DNA of 8,806 bases, taken from Actinomycetes bacterium. GTDB lineage: Bacteria > Actinomycetota > Acidimicrobiia > Acidimicrobiales > RAAP-2. The notes beneath the pieces were generated by a model. The model searched no databases. It was given only the letters and a program-made list of their open reading frames with translations, and had not been told where the DNA came from. Made by a program: the position numbers and the translations under genes. The stretch spans positions 1 through 8,806 of the forward strand of contig JAJZMN010000158.1 in assembly GCA_021850345.1 (NCBI GenBank), written 5' to 3'. Shown here one piece after another: positions 1 to 6,664 of the stretch (within the stretch, counting starts at the first letter, position 1; each line of letters starts with the position of its first letter).

Positions 1-144
1 GCAGAGCAGGTGCAGGCGCACATCGACGCCGGGGTTCGCCACCTGGTGCTGTGCCCGTACAACTACGAGCTCGAACAGGTGCAGCGCTTCTCCGAAGAGG
101 TGCTCCCCCTCCTCGGGCTCGATTCCGAAGTGCGGGCGGGGTGA
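1..144 (+). CDS. Luciferase-like monooxygenase, C-terminal end (5' part outside window)
   Basis: Frame 1 is open from the first base to a TGA at 142-144 and gives the last 47 residues of a protein. The visible part contains HIDAGVRHLVL, then CPYNYELEQVQRF, then EEVLPLL. This resembles the C-terminal strand and helix that close the TIM barrel of the luciferase-like monooxygenase (LLM) family, many of which use F420 or FMN in actinobacteria. Catalytic and cofactor-binding regions lie outside the window, so the cofactor and substrate cannot be read. Its stop overlaps the GTG start of the CoA-transferase subunit A gene (GTGA at 141-144), so it is probably the upstream member of the same operon and may reduce or oxidise an intermediate of the same pathway. 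The family call is moderately sure; anything more specific is inference. Confidence 0.7.
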   Translation, partial: AEQVQAHIDAGVRHLVLCPYNYELEQVQRFSEEVLPLLGLDSEVRAG

Positions 145-1094
145 CGGGCTCCTTCCTCGACGCGCGCCGGGAGCTCGAAGCGCGCGACCGGCTCGTCGAC
201 GACAAGCGGACGACGGCGCAACGCGCCATCGAGGAGCACGTTCACGACGGAGACCACGTCGCCATCGGCGGTACGGCGTACTCACGAACGCCCACCGCGC
301 TCGTGTTCGCGCTGCTGCGTGCGCCGGTCAGCGGGCTGACCGTCTCGCGCCCGCTCATGTGCTACGAGGCCGAGCTGCTCCTCGCGACGGCAACCGCACT
401 ACGGATCATGACGAGCTGGGTGGGCATCGGGCTGCGATGGGGCCTCGCCCGAGTCGTCCGAGAGTACGTCGAACGCGGCGACGCTGCCTACGAGGAGTGG
501 AGCCATCTCGGGATCGGGTTGCGCTACAAGGCGGGGGCCATGGGGGTGCCGTTCCTCCCGACCCTCACGATGCTCGGGTCGGATCTCGCGATCGCCGACT
601 CCCTGGCGACGGTGCGCTGCCCGTACACCGGCACGACGCTGGGCGCCGTGCCCGCCCTGAATCCCGACGTCGCCCTCGTGCACGTCCACCGCGCCGACAT
701 GTACGGCAATGCGCAGATCGACGGCTACCGCCATATGGACCTGGACATGGCCCGAGCTGCGAGGCGAGTGATCGTGAGCGCCGAGGAGATCGTGAGCCCC
801 GAGGAGATCGCCCGGAACCCCGCCGCGACGGCGCTGCCGCACTTCGCCGTCGACGCGGTCGTCGAGCAGCGCCACGGCGCGTACCCGAGCGAGTGCTACG
901 GCTTGTACGAGCCGGACCTCGACCACTTCGACCGGTACGCGAACGAGGTCAAGGCCAACGGCGCAGAAGGTGCCCGGCACTACGTCGAACGAAACGTCCT
1001 CGCACATCGCGACTTCGCAGGGTTCCTGTCCACCGAGGTCGGTGACACTGTGCTCGAAGAGCTTGCCCGCTCGGCGCAAGGGCTGATGCCGTGA
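141..1094 (+). CDS. CoA-transferase subunit A (class I, glutaconate/3-oxoacid type)
   Basis: This 317-residue protein is the alpha subunit of a class I (family I) CoA-transferase, which moves CoA between carboxylic acids together with the beta subunit encoded next. Visible family signatures are GDHVAIGG (about 37-44), AGAMGVPFLPTLTMLGSDL (131-149), and PDVALVHVHRADMYGNAQIDG (175-195), which is the usual segment around the acyl-CoA site in GctA/IpdA-like subunits. The C-terminal part (roughly 245-317) carries the CYGLYEPDLDHFDRY stretch. The GTG start at 141 is chosen because it overlaps the upstream stop by 4 nt and begins just before the conserved domain. The ATG at 51 would lie inside the upstream gene and add 30 Arg/Pro-rich residues. 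The acid substrate cannot be told from sequence. IpdA-type ring hydrolases share this fold, so a hydrolase role is an alternative. Confidence 0.9.
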   Translation: MTGSFLDARRELEARDRLVDDKRTTAQRAIEEHVHDGDHVAIGGTAYSRTPTALVFALLRAPVSGLTVSRPLMCYEAELLLATATALRIMTSWVGIGLRWGLARVVREYVERGDAAYEEWSHLGIGLRYKAGAMGVPFLPTLTMLGSDLAIADSLATVRCPYTGTTLGAVPALNPDVALVHVHRADMYGNAQIDGYRHMDLDMARAARRVIVSAEEIVSPEEIARNPAATALPHFAVDAVVEQRHGAYPSECYGLYEPDLDHFDRYANEVKANGAEGARHYVERNVLAHRDFAGFLSTEVGDTVLEELARSAQGLMP

Positions 1095-1906
1095 CCATCA
1101 CGCCAGACGAGCTCATGGGCGTCACGACGAGCCGGCTCTTGAAGGACCACGGCGTCGTGTTCGCCGGGGTGGGGATGCCGCTCGTCGCCTCTGCCCTCGC
1201 GCAGCGCCGGCATGCCCCCCACCTCACCATCGTGTTGGAAGGCGGCATCATCGGCACCAAGCTCGTGGCGGGAAAGCTCCCGGTGTCCACCAACGAGATG
1301 CGTGCCGCGTACGGCGCCTGCATGCTCACCGACATCACCGACATCTTCTTGTTCGCGCAGCGCGGGTACTTCGACTACGGGATCCTCGGCGCCGCCCAGG
1401 TGGACGCCCACGGCAACATCAACACCAGCGTGATCGGCGACCCACGTGCGCCCGCAGTCCGACTGCCCGGCAGTGGCGGGGCCAACGACATCATCTCGCT
1501 TTGCAACGAGACGATCATCGTGACCGCCCACGAGCAGCGGCGGTTCGTCGAGCGAGTCGACTTCGTGACCAGCCCTGCCTACCTCTCCGGCGGCGCGGCA
1601 CGCGAGGAGGCGGGGCTCCTGACCGGTCGCGTGAGCTGGGTCGTCACCGACCTCGCGCTGCTCGACTTCGAGCCCGGCTCGAAGAGGATGCGCCTTCGTG
1701 GCCTCCAGGTGGGGGTGGGCGTCGCCGACGTGCAGGACGCGACGGGCTTCGAGCTCTTGGTCCACCCCGAGCTCGAGCAAGTGCCGGCACCGAGCCCCGA
1801 GGAGCTGGACGCCTACCGCTGGCTTCGTGACGGCGCTGAGATGGGCGCGGGGATCGCACCGAGCGACGCCGGCCCTGCGAGAGAGACGGAGGTGGTCTCG
1901 TCATGA
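1091..1906 (+). CDS. CoA-transferase subunit B (class I)
   Basis: This 271-residue protein is the beta subunit partner of the preceding gene. It carries LEGGIIG with Glu50, which sits where class I CoA-transferases hold the glutamate that forms the glutamyl-CoA thioester (Glu54 in GctB of Acidaminococcus). Further signatures are GILGAAQVDAHGNINTS (about 97-113) and the loop GSGGANDI (127-134). Retention of the glutamate favours a true transferase over the IpdAB-type ring hydrolases, which are reported to lack it; the alignment is by eye. The GTG start at 1091 overlaps the subunit A stop (GTGA 1091-1094), as expected for two subunits made in equal amounts. The C-terminal 35 residues are Pro/Ala/Glu-rich and poorly conserved in appearance. 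The gene ends in an ATGA overlap with the isomerase gene. Confidence 0.9.
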   Translation: MTITPDELMGVTTSRLLKDHGVVFAGVGMPLVASALAQRRHAPHLTIVLEGGIIGTKLVAGKLPVSTNEMRAAYGACMLTDITDIFLFAQRGYFDYGILGAAQVDAHGNINTSVIGDPRAPAVRLPGSGGANDIISLCNETIIVTAHEQRRFVERVDFVTSPAYLSGGAAREEAGLLTGRVSWVVTDLALLDFEPGSKRMRLRGLQVGVGVADVQDATGFELLVHPELEQVPAPSPEELDAYRWLRDGAEMGAGIAPSDAGPARETEVVSS

Positions 1907-2601
1907 GCACGAGCGAGACGACTCGGCGGCGGATCGGGCTGATGGTCCCTTCCTCGAACACGACGATGGAGCCCGACTTCTGGCGGGGCCTGAAGGACAC
2001 TGCGACCTTGCACACGGCTCGCATGTTCATGGAGGACACCACGCCAGAGGGGGAGTCCAAGATGCTCGACGAGTTCGCGCTGCCAGCTGCGCGAGACCTC
2101 GCGACGGCCAAGCCCGATGTGGTCGTCTTCGGCTGCACGAGCGCGGGCGCCCTGCGTGGCAACGACTACGACGCGGAGCTTTGCTGGCGGATCTCGGAAG
2201 TGACGGGGGTGCCCACGGTGAGCACGATCGAGTCGGTGCGCCATGCCGTGCTCGCCTCTGGCGCGCAGCGCGTCGGCGTGATCACTCCGTACGTGGACGA
2301 GCTGAACGTCCGCATCCGGGCGAGCTTGGAGGCCGACGGGGTGAACGTCGTGACGATCGCCGGGCTTGACATCACCGACAACTTCCGGATCGCGCTGCTC
2401 AGCGAACGGGACATCTGCGAGCACGCGGCGCGCGCACTCGCCGGTCACGACGTCGACCTCCTCTTCGCGTCGTGCACCAACATGGCTGCGTTCGGGGCAC
2501 GCGACGCCCTGATCGAACAGTCCGGCGTTCCCGTCGTCACGAGCAACCAGGCGGTCCTCGAGGCCGCGATGCGCCAGCTCGAGGCGCTCGGCGCACCATG
2601 A
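1903..2601 (+). CDS. Maleate isomerase / Asp-Glu racemase superfamily protein
   Basis: This 232-residue protein belongs to the superfamily of Asp/Glu racemases, maleate cis-trans isomerases, arylmalonate decarboxylases and EutA. The N-terminal LMVPSSNTTMEPDF (about 13-26) is the typical maleate isomerase opening with an active-site Asn (Asn19). The two cysteines of the two-lobed active site are present: Cys78 in FGCTSAGA and Cys191 in ASCTNMAAF. Tyr130 (ITPYVDELN) and Asn160 (ITDNFRIA) match the other catalytic residues described for Nocardia maleate isomerase. Having both cysteines argues against an arylmalonate decarboxylase, which keeps only the second. Likely reactions are cis-trans isomerisation of maleate or a relative, or racemisation of a small acid. 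Start: ATG at 1903 in an ATGA overlap, with GGAGG at 1888-1892 ten bases upstream. It acts in the cytosol; the real substrate is unknown. Confidence 0.85.
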   Translation: MSTSETTRRRIGLMVPSSNTTMEPDFWRGLKDTATLHTARMFMEDTTPEGESKMLDEFALPAARDLATAKPDVVVFGCTSAGALRGNDYDAELCWRISEVTGVPTVSTIESVRHAVLASGAQRVGVITPYVDELNVRIRASLEADGVNVVTIAGLDITDNFRIALLSERDICEHAARALAGHDVDLLFASCTNMAAFGARDALIEQSGVPVVTSNQAVLEAAMRQLEALGAP

Positions 2602-3884
2602 CCGACGCCACCGCGACGAGCCGTCCCGTGACGAACCCCCTGACGAGCGGCACCGAGCGGGAGGCGGACGGCGCCGTCGAGCTCGATCTCGAGGCGCGCG
2701 CGGTGATGCGAACCGGCGCCCCCCGGCTCGACGAGCCCGACGTGGGCAGCCATACCCGTGCGTTCCACCGACGCCTGCCCAACTACGAGGTGACGCCGCT
2801 GCGTCGGTGCCCGGCGCTCGCATCCTCGCTCGGGGTCGGAGAGATCTGGGTGAAGGACGAGAGTCGGCGGCTCGGGCTGCCAGCGTTCAAGATCCTCGGC
2901 ACGTCCTATGGCGTCTACCGCCTGCTCGTCCAGCGCGCCGGCGAGGAACCCACGTGGGACACGCTCGACGACCTCCGGCGCTGGGCCGCCAACCGGCTCG
3001 GACCACTGACCTTGTGCGCCGCCACCGACGGCAACCACGGGCGCGCAGTCGCCCATCTCGCGGCCCTCCTGGGGTTTCGCGCCACCATCTACGTGCCCGA
3101 CAACATGAGCCACGCGCGCATCGAGAGCATGCAGCGAGAAGGCGCCGAGATCCACAGTGTCGACGGCGACTACGACGACGCAGTCCGTCGTGCCGCCGAG
3201 GAGGCGTCGGCGCGCTGCCTCGTGGTGTCGGACACGTCGTGGCCCGGTTACACCGAAGTGCCGACCTGGGTGATGGATGGCTACGCGACCGTCTTCTCGG
3301 AGGTCCGCGAGCAGCTCGGCGCTGCGCCGTCCGACGGTCGGTGCAGCGAGACGACGCTCGATCTCGTGGTCGTACCGGCCGGGGTGGGCGCGTTCTTGGG
3401 CTCCGCGCTGCGCTCGCTCAAAGGGAGCGACGCGGTGTCACCCCCCGCCGTCGTGAGCGTCGAGCCCACCACGGCCGACTGCATCGCGCGCTCTTTGGAG
3501 GCAGCCACGTTGGTCCATGTCCCCGGACCGCACCGCTCGATCATGGTCGGCCTCAACTGCGGGACGCCGTCGCAGGTGGCCTGGCCCCGCATCGCACGCG
3601 CGCTCGACGGCGCGCTCTGCATCGGGGACGGCTGGGCCGTACGAGCGATGCGCGACCTCGCCGCCGCTGGCATCGTTGCCGGTGAGACCGGCGCCGCGTC
3701 GTTGGCCGGGCTCACGGCGCTGTGCCGATCGCCTGCGCTCTCGGCGGCAAAGGCGGCGCTCGGTCTCGGACCTCGCTCTCGAGTGCTCCTCGTGTGCACC
3801 GAGGGCGCGACCGACCCCGGCCACTATCGCGAGATCGTCGGCGTCTCCCCCGAAGCCGGCGCGTCGCCGGCAGCCGGGACGTGA
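2598..3884 (+). CDS. PLP-dependent diaminopropionate ammonia-lyase-like enzyme
   Basis: This 428-residue protein is a fold-type II PLP enzyme (tryptophan synthase beta/threonine dehydratase group) closest by motif to diaminopropionate ammonia-lyase, which turns 2,3-diaminopropionate into pyruvate and two ammonia. Visible motifs: VKDESRRLGLPAFKILG (85-101) with the PLP-binding Lys98; ATDGNHGR (142-149) with Asp144; NYDD-like DYDDAVR (191-197); SDTSWPGYTEVPTW (211-224) with Asp212; the phosphate loop PAGVGAFLG (260-268); and TEGATDPGHYREIVG (401-415) at the end. Lys98, Asp144 and Asp212 line up with Lys77, Asp120 and Asp189 of the E. coli enzyme. About 60 residues precede the domain, longer than usual. 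The start is ATG 2598 in an ATGA overlap with the isomerase gene; an upstream ATG at 2472 would run inside that gene. Another beta-substituted amino acid could be the real substrate. Confidence 0.87.
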   Translation: MTDATATSRPVTNPLTSGTEREADGAVELDLEARAVMRTGAPRLDEPDVGSHTRAFHRRLPNYEVTPLRRCPALASSLGVGEIWVKDESRRLGLPAFKILGTSYGVYRLLVQRAGEEPTWDTLDDLRRWAANRLGPLTLCAATDGNHGRAVAHLAALLGFRATIYVPDNMSHARIESMQREGAEIHSVDGDYDDAVRRAAEEASARCLVVSDTSWPGYTEVPTWVMDGYATVFSEVREQLGAAPSDGRCSETTLDLVVVPAGVGAFLGSALRSLKGSDAVSPPAVVSVEPTTADCIARSLEAATLVHVPGPHRSIMVGLNCGTPSQVAWPRIARALDGALCIGDGWAVRAMRDLAAAGIVAGETGAASLAGLTALCRSPALSAAKAALGLGPRSRVLLVCTEGATDPGHYREIVGVSPEAGASPAAGT

Positions 3885-3904
3885 CGTGCAACCTCGCGTG
3901 CGAG

Positions 3905-3941
3905 ACCAAGTGAGCAGATCGACACCAAGCGAGCAGATCGA
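3905..3941 (+). repeat. Imperfect 18-bp direct repeat pair in intergenic gap
   Basis: Two copies of ACCAAGYGAGCAGATCGA lie at 3905-3922 and 3924-3941, differing at one base and spaced 19 bp start to start, just under two helical turns. They fill most of the 74-bp gap between the PLP lyase gene and the amidohydrolase gene, directly upstream of the latter's ribosome binding site. They could be a regulator-binding pair on one DNA face or a slippage duplication; the sequence alone does not decide. Confidence 0.8.
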
Positions 3942-3945
3942 GAGA

Positions 3946-3951
3946 GGGAGG
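3946..3951 (+). promoter_or_regulatory. Strong Shine-Dalgarno site for the amidohydrolase gene
   Basis: GGGAGG lies seven bases before the ATG at 3959. It is the best ribosome binding site in the cluster. The upstream genes rely mainly on stop/start coupling, so this gene is probably translated independently. Confidence 0.75.
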
Positions 3952-3958
3952 CCCCCAG

Positions 3959-4957
3959 ATGGCGCGACGTGAGTACGGAGGTCCTTTGGTGGACGTCTCG
4001 GGGGCAATCGACCTGCACTGTCACCCCTACCCGGACTTGTTCCCGAGGCTGGCGGACGACTTCGACATCGTCCGGGCTGCCATGGCAGCCGGCATGAAGG
4101 CCATCGTCCTCAAATGCCACCACGAGAACACCGTGTCGCGGGCGTACCTGATGCAGCGCGTGTTCCCCGACATTCGGATCTACGGCGGCATCGTGCTCAA
4201 TTACTACGTCGGCGGGATCAACCCCGCCGCGGTCGAGGCGTCGCTCCGGCTCGGCGGCAAGGAGGTGTGGATGCCGACCGTGGACGCCGGCTACCACGCC
4301 GAGGTCCACGGCGGGACGGGCGGCTACGACTCCCAGAAGGGCGGCCGCTCACAGGCCGAGGGCATCTGGGTCCAAGACGCCGACGGCAAGCTCCAGCCCC
4401 AAGTGAAGGAAGTGCTCGAGCTCGTCGCCCAGTACGGGGCCATTCTCGGGACCTGCCACCTCTCGCCCCGCGAGATCGTGGCGCTCGTGCGAGAGGCCCG
4501 CGACGTCGGGGTGGAGAAGATCGTGGTCACCCACCCCTACTTCCGGGTGCCGAATTTCGATCTCGACACCCTCGAGGAGGTGGCGCGTATGGGGGCCATG
4601 CCCGAATTCGGGTACTGCACCGTTTCTCCTGCATGGAACTACGCCGGGGTCGACAAGCTGGTGGCCAGCATCGACCGCATCGGCGCCTCACGCTGTCTGC
4701 TCGTCTCGGACACCGGGCAGCGTCACAACCCGCTCCCGTCGGAGGCATTGCGCATCTTCGCCCAGACGATCTTCGAGAAGGGGATCGACATGGGCGACGT
4801 CGTGCGGATGATCGCGGACAACCCTGCAGACCTCCTCGAGGTCGACAAGGAGCGGCCACCGAGCCCCGACGACATCGCCTGGGCCCGCACCTTGGTGCAG
4901 GACCCGTGCGCGCCGGACCACCACCACGTCACCGAAGGCGATCCGCCGACTCGATGA
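3959..4957 (+). CDS. DUF6282-like amidohydrolase-superfamily metal-dependent hydrolase
   Basis: This 332-residue cytosolic protein shows the metal-site layout of an amidohydrolase TIM barrel. The HxH motif is in IDLHCHPYPDLFPR (His20, His22). Candidate ligands follow: Lys52/His54/His55 in LKCHHENT, His167 in GTCHLSP, His192 in VVTHPYF, and Asp251 in LVSDTGQ. The end of the domain carries NPADLLEVD (288-296), a common closing motif of the superfamily. The opening DLHCHPYPDLFPR and the overall length fit the uncharacterised DUF6282 group. Such enzymes usually hydrolyse amide, lactone, ester or cyclic ureide bonds; the substrate here is unknown. Start: ATG 3959, with GGGAGG at 3946-3951. It follows the PLP lyase by 74 bp and precedes the regulator by 51 bp, so it is probably part of the same pathway, perhaps from its own promoter. 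The last 30 residues are Pro/His-rich and look disordered. Confidence 0.8.
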   Translation: MARREYGGPLVDVSGAIDLHCHPYPDLFPRLADDFDIVRAAMAAGMKAIVLKCHHENTVSRAYLMQRVFPDIRIYGGIVLNYYVGGINPAAVEASLRLGGKEVWMPTVDAGYHAEVHGGTGGYDSQKGGRSQAEGIWVQDADGKLQPQVKEVLELVAQYGAILGTCHLSPREIVALVREARDVGVEKIVVTHPYFRVPNFDLDTLEEVARMGAMPEFGYCTVSPAWNYAGVDKLVASIDRIGASRCLLVSDTGQRHNPLPSEALRIFAQTIFEKGIDMGDVVRMIADNPADLLEVDKERPPSPDDIAWARTLVQDPCAPDHHHVTEGDPPTR

Positions 4958-4978
4958 GGTGCCGGCGCTGCGCCCGCG

Positions 4979-5006
4979 CATGATCGACGCGCGTGATCGA
5001 ATCATG
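4979..5006. promoter_or_regulatory. Inverted repeat just upstream of the PucR-type regulator gene
   Basis: The perfect 8-bp palindrome ACGCGCGT (4987-4994) is flanked by GATC on both sides, with one extra G on the left. Outside these lie CATGAT (4979-4984) and its reverse complement ATCATG (5001-5006). The whole lies in the 51-bp gap before the GTG at 5009, ending two bases before it. Its place suggests an operator for autoregulation or a structure that hides the start codon. No good Shine-Dalgarno site is visible here. The function is inferred from position only. Confidence 0.5.
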
Positions 5007-5008
5007 AC

Positions 5009-6664
5009 GTGAGCCCGACAGAGCGACTGACGGTCCGCCGCCTCTTGGAGGAGCCCGCCTGGCAGGGCGCCCGGATCCTCGCCGGCGCCGGCGGCGTCGA
5101 TCGCGACGTCCGGTTCCTCAACGTCATGACCGTCCCCGACATCGTGCGATGGACGAAGCCCGAGGAGCTCCTCATCACGACGAGCTACCCGCTTCCGCGC
5201 CAGGCGGCCGGACTGTGCGAGCTGCTCCAGCGCTTGTCGGAGCGCGGCGTCTCCGCGCTCGCCATCAAGCTGAACGAGTACCTGCCCCAGCTTCCCACGC
5301 GGATGCTCCGGCTCGCGGAGACCCTCGACCTCCCCTTGATAAGCATCCCCGAGGACACGCCGATCGACGACCTGCTCGCCGAGTCCTTCTCGCTCCTCGT
5401 CGCCCCCGAAACCACCGACCACGCGGACTCGGCCTTGATCCACGAGAGCCTGTTGAAGGTGGTCCTCTCCGGTGGCGGGCTCGGCGCCTTGGTCCACGAG
5501 CTCTCCGGCATGCTCGCCGGCGCGGTCGTCGCGGTGGTCGACGCCTTCGGGAACGTGCGGGCGACCGCCGGCGACACGGAGCACCTCCCAGACCAGTGGC
5601 GGCGCGGGTGGGGCGACGAGGCCCCGGAAGAGGGCGCCCACGGCGTGATGGCGCTGGCACTGGTGCGCGCCGGGAACATCGACCATGGCTGGGTGGTGGT
5701 CGCCGATCCGGCCCGGGCACTCCCGGCGATCGCGCCGGCGGCCATCGAGCACGGCGCGGTGATCGCGGCGCTCGAGATGACGCGCGACCTCGCCGTTCTC
5801 ACCGTCGAGCGGCAGTTCGCGTACGAGACGTTGCGCGAGCTGCTCACTGCGCCGCTCGACGCGCGAGGCGAGAGTGCGGCGAGAGCGGCGCGCTTTGGTT
5901 GGGACTTGGAGCGACCGAGCGTCGTGCTCGTGGCCGACCTCCGCGCGGCACGCGCCGTGCCCAAACGCAATCAGCATGCCGACGGCACCATGGTGGCGAC
6001 GGGCGCCAGCAGTGACCTCTCACCAGTCCGGGCGCTCGACATTTGGATCAACACGCTGCGAGACGCAGACCCCCGAGCGGCGATCGCAGGATCGTCCCTC
6101 GAGCTCCTCGCCGTCGTCGATGCAACCGCCGATCCCGCTCAGCTGGCATGCCGATCGAGCGACAAGATCGTCGAACGACACGGATGGCGGCTCTTCGTCG
6201 GCGCCAGCAAGCCGTGCACCGGGGCAGCGGAGCTCCCGCGGGCCTACCGCGAGGCACGAACGGCCGAACGCGTCGCAAGCCAGCTCAAAGGTGCGGTTCC
6301 CGTTCGCAGCTACGCCGGTCTCGGGCTCTATCGCCTGTTCAACGAGCTCGACTGCCAAGAGCTGGAGGACTTCGTCGACGAGACGCTCGGCCCGTTGCTG
6401 GGTCTCCCGAGATCCACGCGCGACGAGCTCATGGCCACGCTGGAGGTGGTCCTCCAGGAGCAAGGGAACATCGCTGAATCGGCACGTCGCCTCCACTACC
6501 ACTACAACACCATGCGCTATCGCATCGCCAAGCTCGAACAGCTCTTGGGCAACTTCACCTCGGACGCCGATGGCCGAGTGGCGCTCGAGGTGGGAGTCCA
6601 GGCGGCGCACTTCTTGGATGCGCGGGCAGCGAGCTCGGCTGCGCCGAGAGAACCGAGGGCGTGA
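5009..6664 (+). CDS. PucR/CdaR-family transcriptional regulator
   Basis: This 551-residue protein has the three-part layout of PucR regulators. The N-terminal PucR domain (about 6-125) starts with LTVRRLLEEPAWQGARILAG and includes NVMTVPDIVRW, LLITTSYPL and ALAIKLNEYLP. A middle region (about 140-440) looks like a degenerate GAF-like part followed by the CdaR GGDEF-like domain, as in RELLTAPLDARGE and ARFGWDLERPSVVLVADL. The C-terminal helix-turn-helix (about 474-540) contains LEVVLQEQGNIAESARRLHY and HYNTMRYRIAKLEQLLG. Such proteins sense small molecules and commonly control purine, ureide, amino acid or amine catabolism. Its position at the end of the catabolic cluster suggests it is the local regulator. 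GTG 5009 is chosen because the domain begins right after it; the ATG at 5004 is out of frame and stops after two codons. No clear ribosome binding site is visible, and an inverted repeat covers the upstream region. Confidence 0.9.
   Translation: MSPTERLTVRRLLEEPAWQGARILAGAGGVDRDVRFLNVMTVPDIVRWTKPEELLITTSYPLPRQAAGLCELLQRLSERGVSALAIKLNEYLPQLPTRMLRLAETLDLPLISIPEDTPIDDLLAESFSLLVAPETTDHADSALIHESLLKVVLSGGGLGALVHELSGMLAGAVVAVVDAFGNVRATAGDTEHLPDQWRRGWGDEAPEEGAHGVMALALVRAGNIDHGWVVVADPARALPAIAPAAIEHGAVIAALEMTRDLAVLTVERQFAYETLRELLTAPLDARGESAARAARFGWDLERPSVVLVADLRAARAVPKRNQHADGTMVATGASSDLSPVRALDIWINTLRDADPRAAIAGSSLELLAVVDATADPAQLACRSSDKIVERHGWRLFVGASKPCTGAAELPRAYREARTAERVASQLKGAVPVRSYAGLGLYRLFNELDCQELEDFVDETLGPLLGLPRSTRDELMATLEVVLQEQGNIAESARRLHYHYNTMRYRIAKLEQLLGNFTSDADGRVALEVGVQAAHFLDARAASSAAPREPRA

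Noticed and set aside
51..140. ATG at 51 as start of transferase subunit A
   Set aside because: It lies inside the luciferase-like gene and adds Arg/Pro-rich residues outside the domain. GTG 141 has the same 4-nt overlap pattern as the downstream genes.
774..809. 18-bp tandem repeat (GTGAGCSCCGAGGAGATC twice) in transferase subunit A
   Set aside because: It encodes VSAEEIVSPEEI, which fits the usual family sequence after the V-I-V strand without an insertion, so it is likely codon coincidence and not a duplication of interest.
2472..2597. ATG at 2472 as start of the PLP lyase
   Set aside because: It would overlap the isomerase gene by 130 bases and add 42 mostly Arg/Pro residues. ATG 2598 fits the overlap pattern.
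399..2823. Several long minus-strand open frames opposite the transferase, isomerase and lyase genes
   Set aside because: No recognisable motifs and Arg/Ala/His-rich composition; each lies antisense to a gene with clear family signatures.
4688..5977. A 429-codon open frame on the minus strand opposite the hydrolase end and the regulator
   Set aside because: It mirrors two well-supported plus-strand genes, crosses their boundary, is rich in Arg/Gly/Glu without any family motif, and is a normal by-product of GC-rich codon use.
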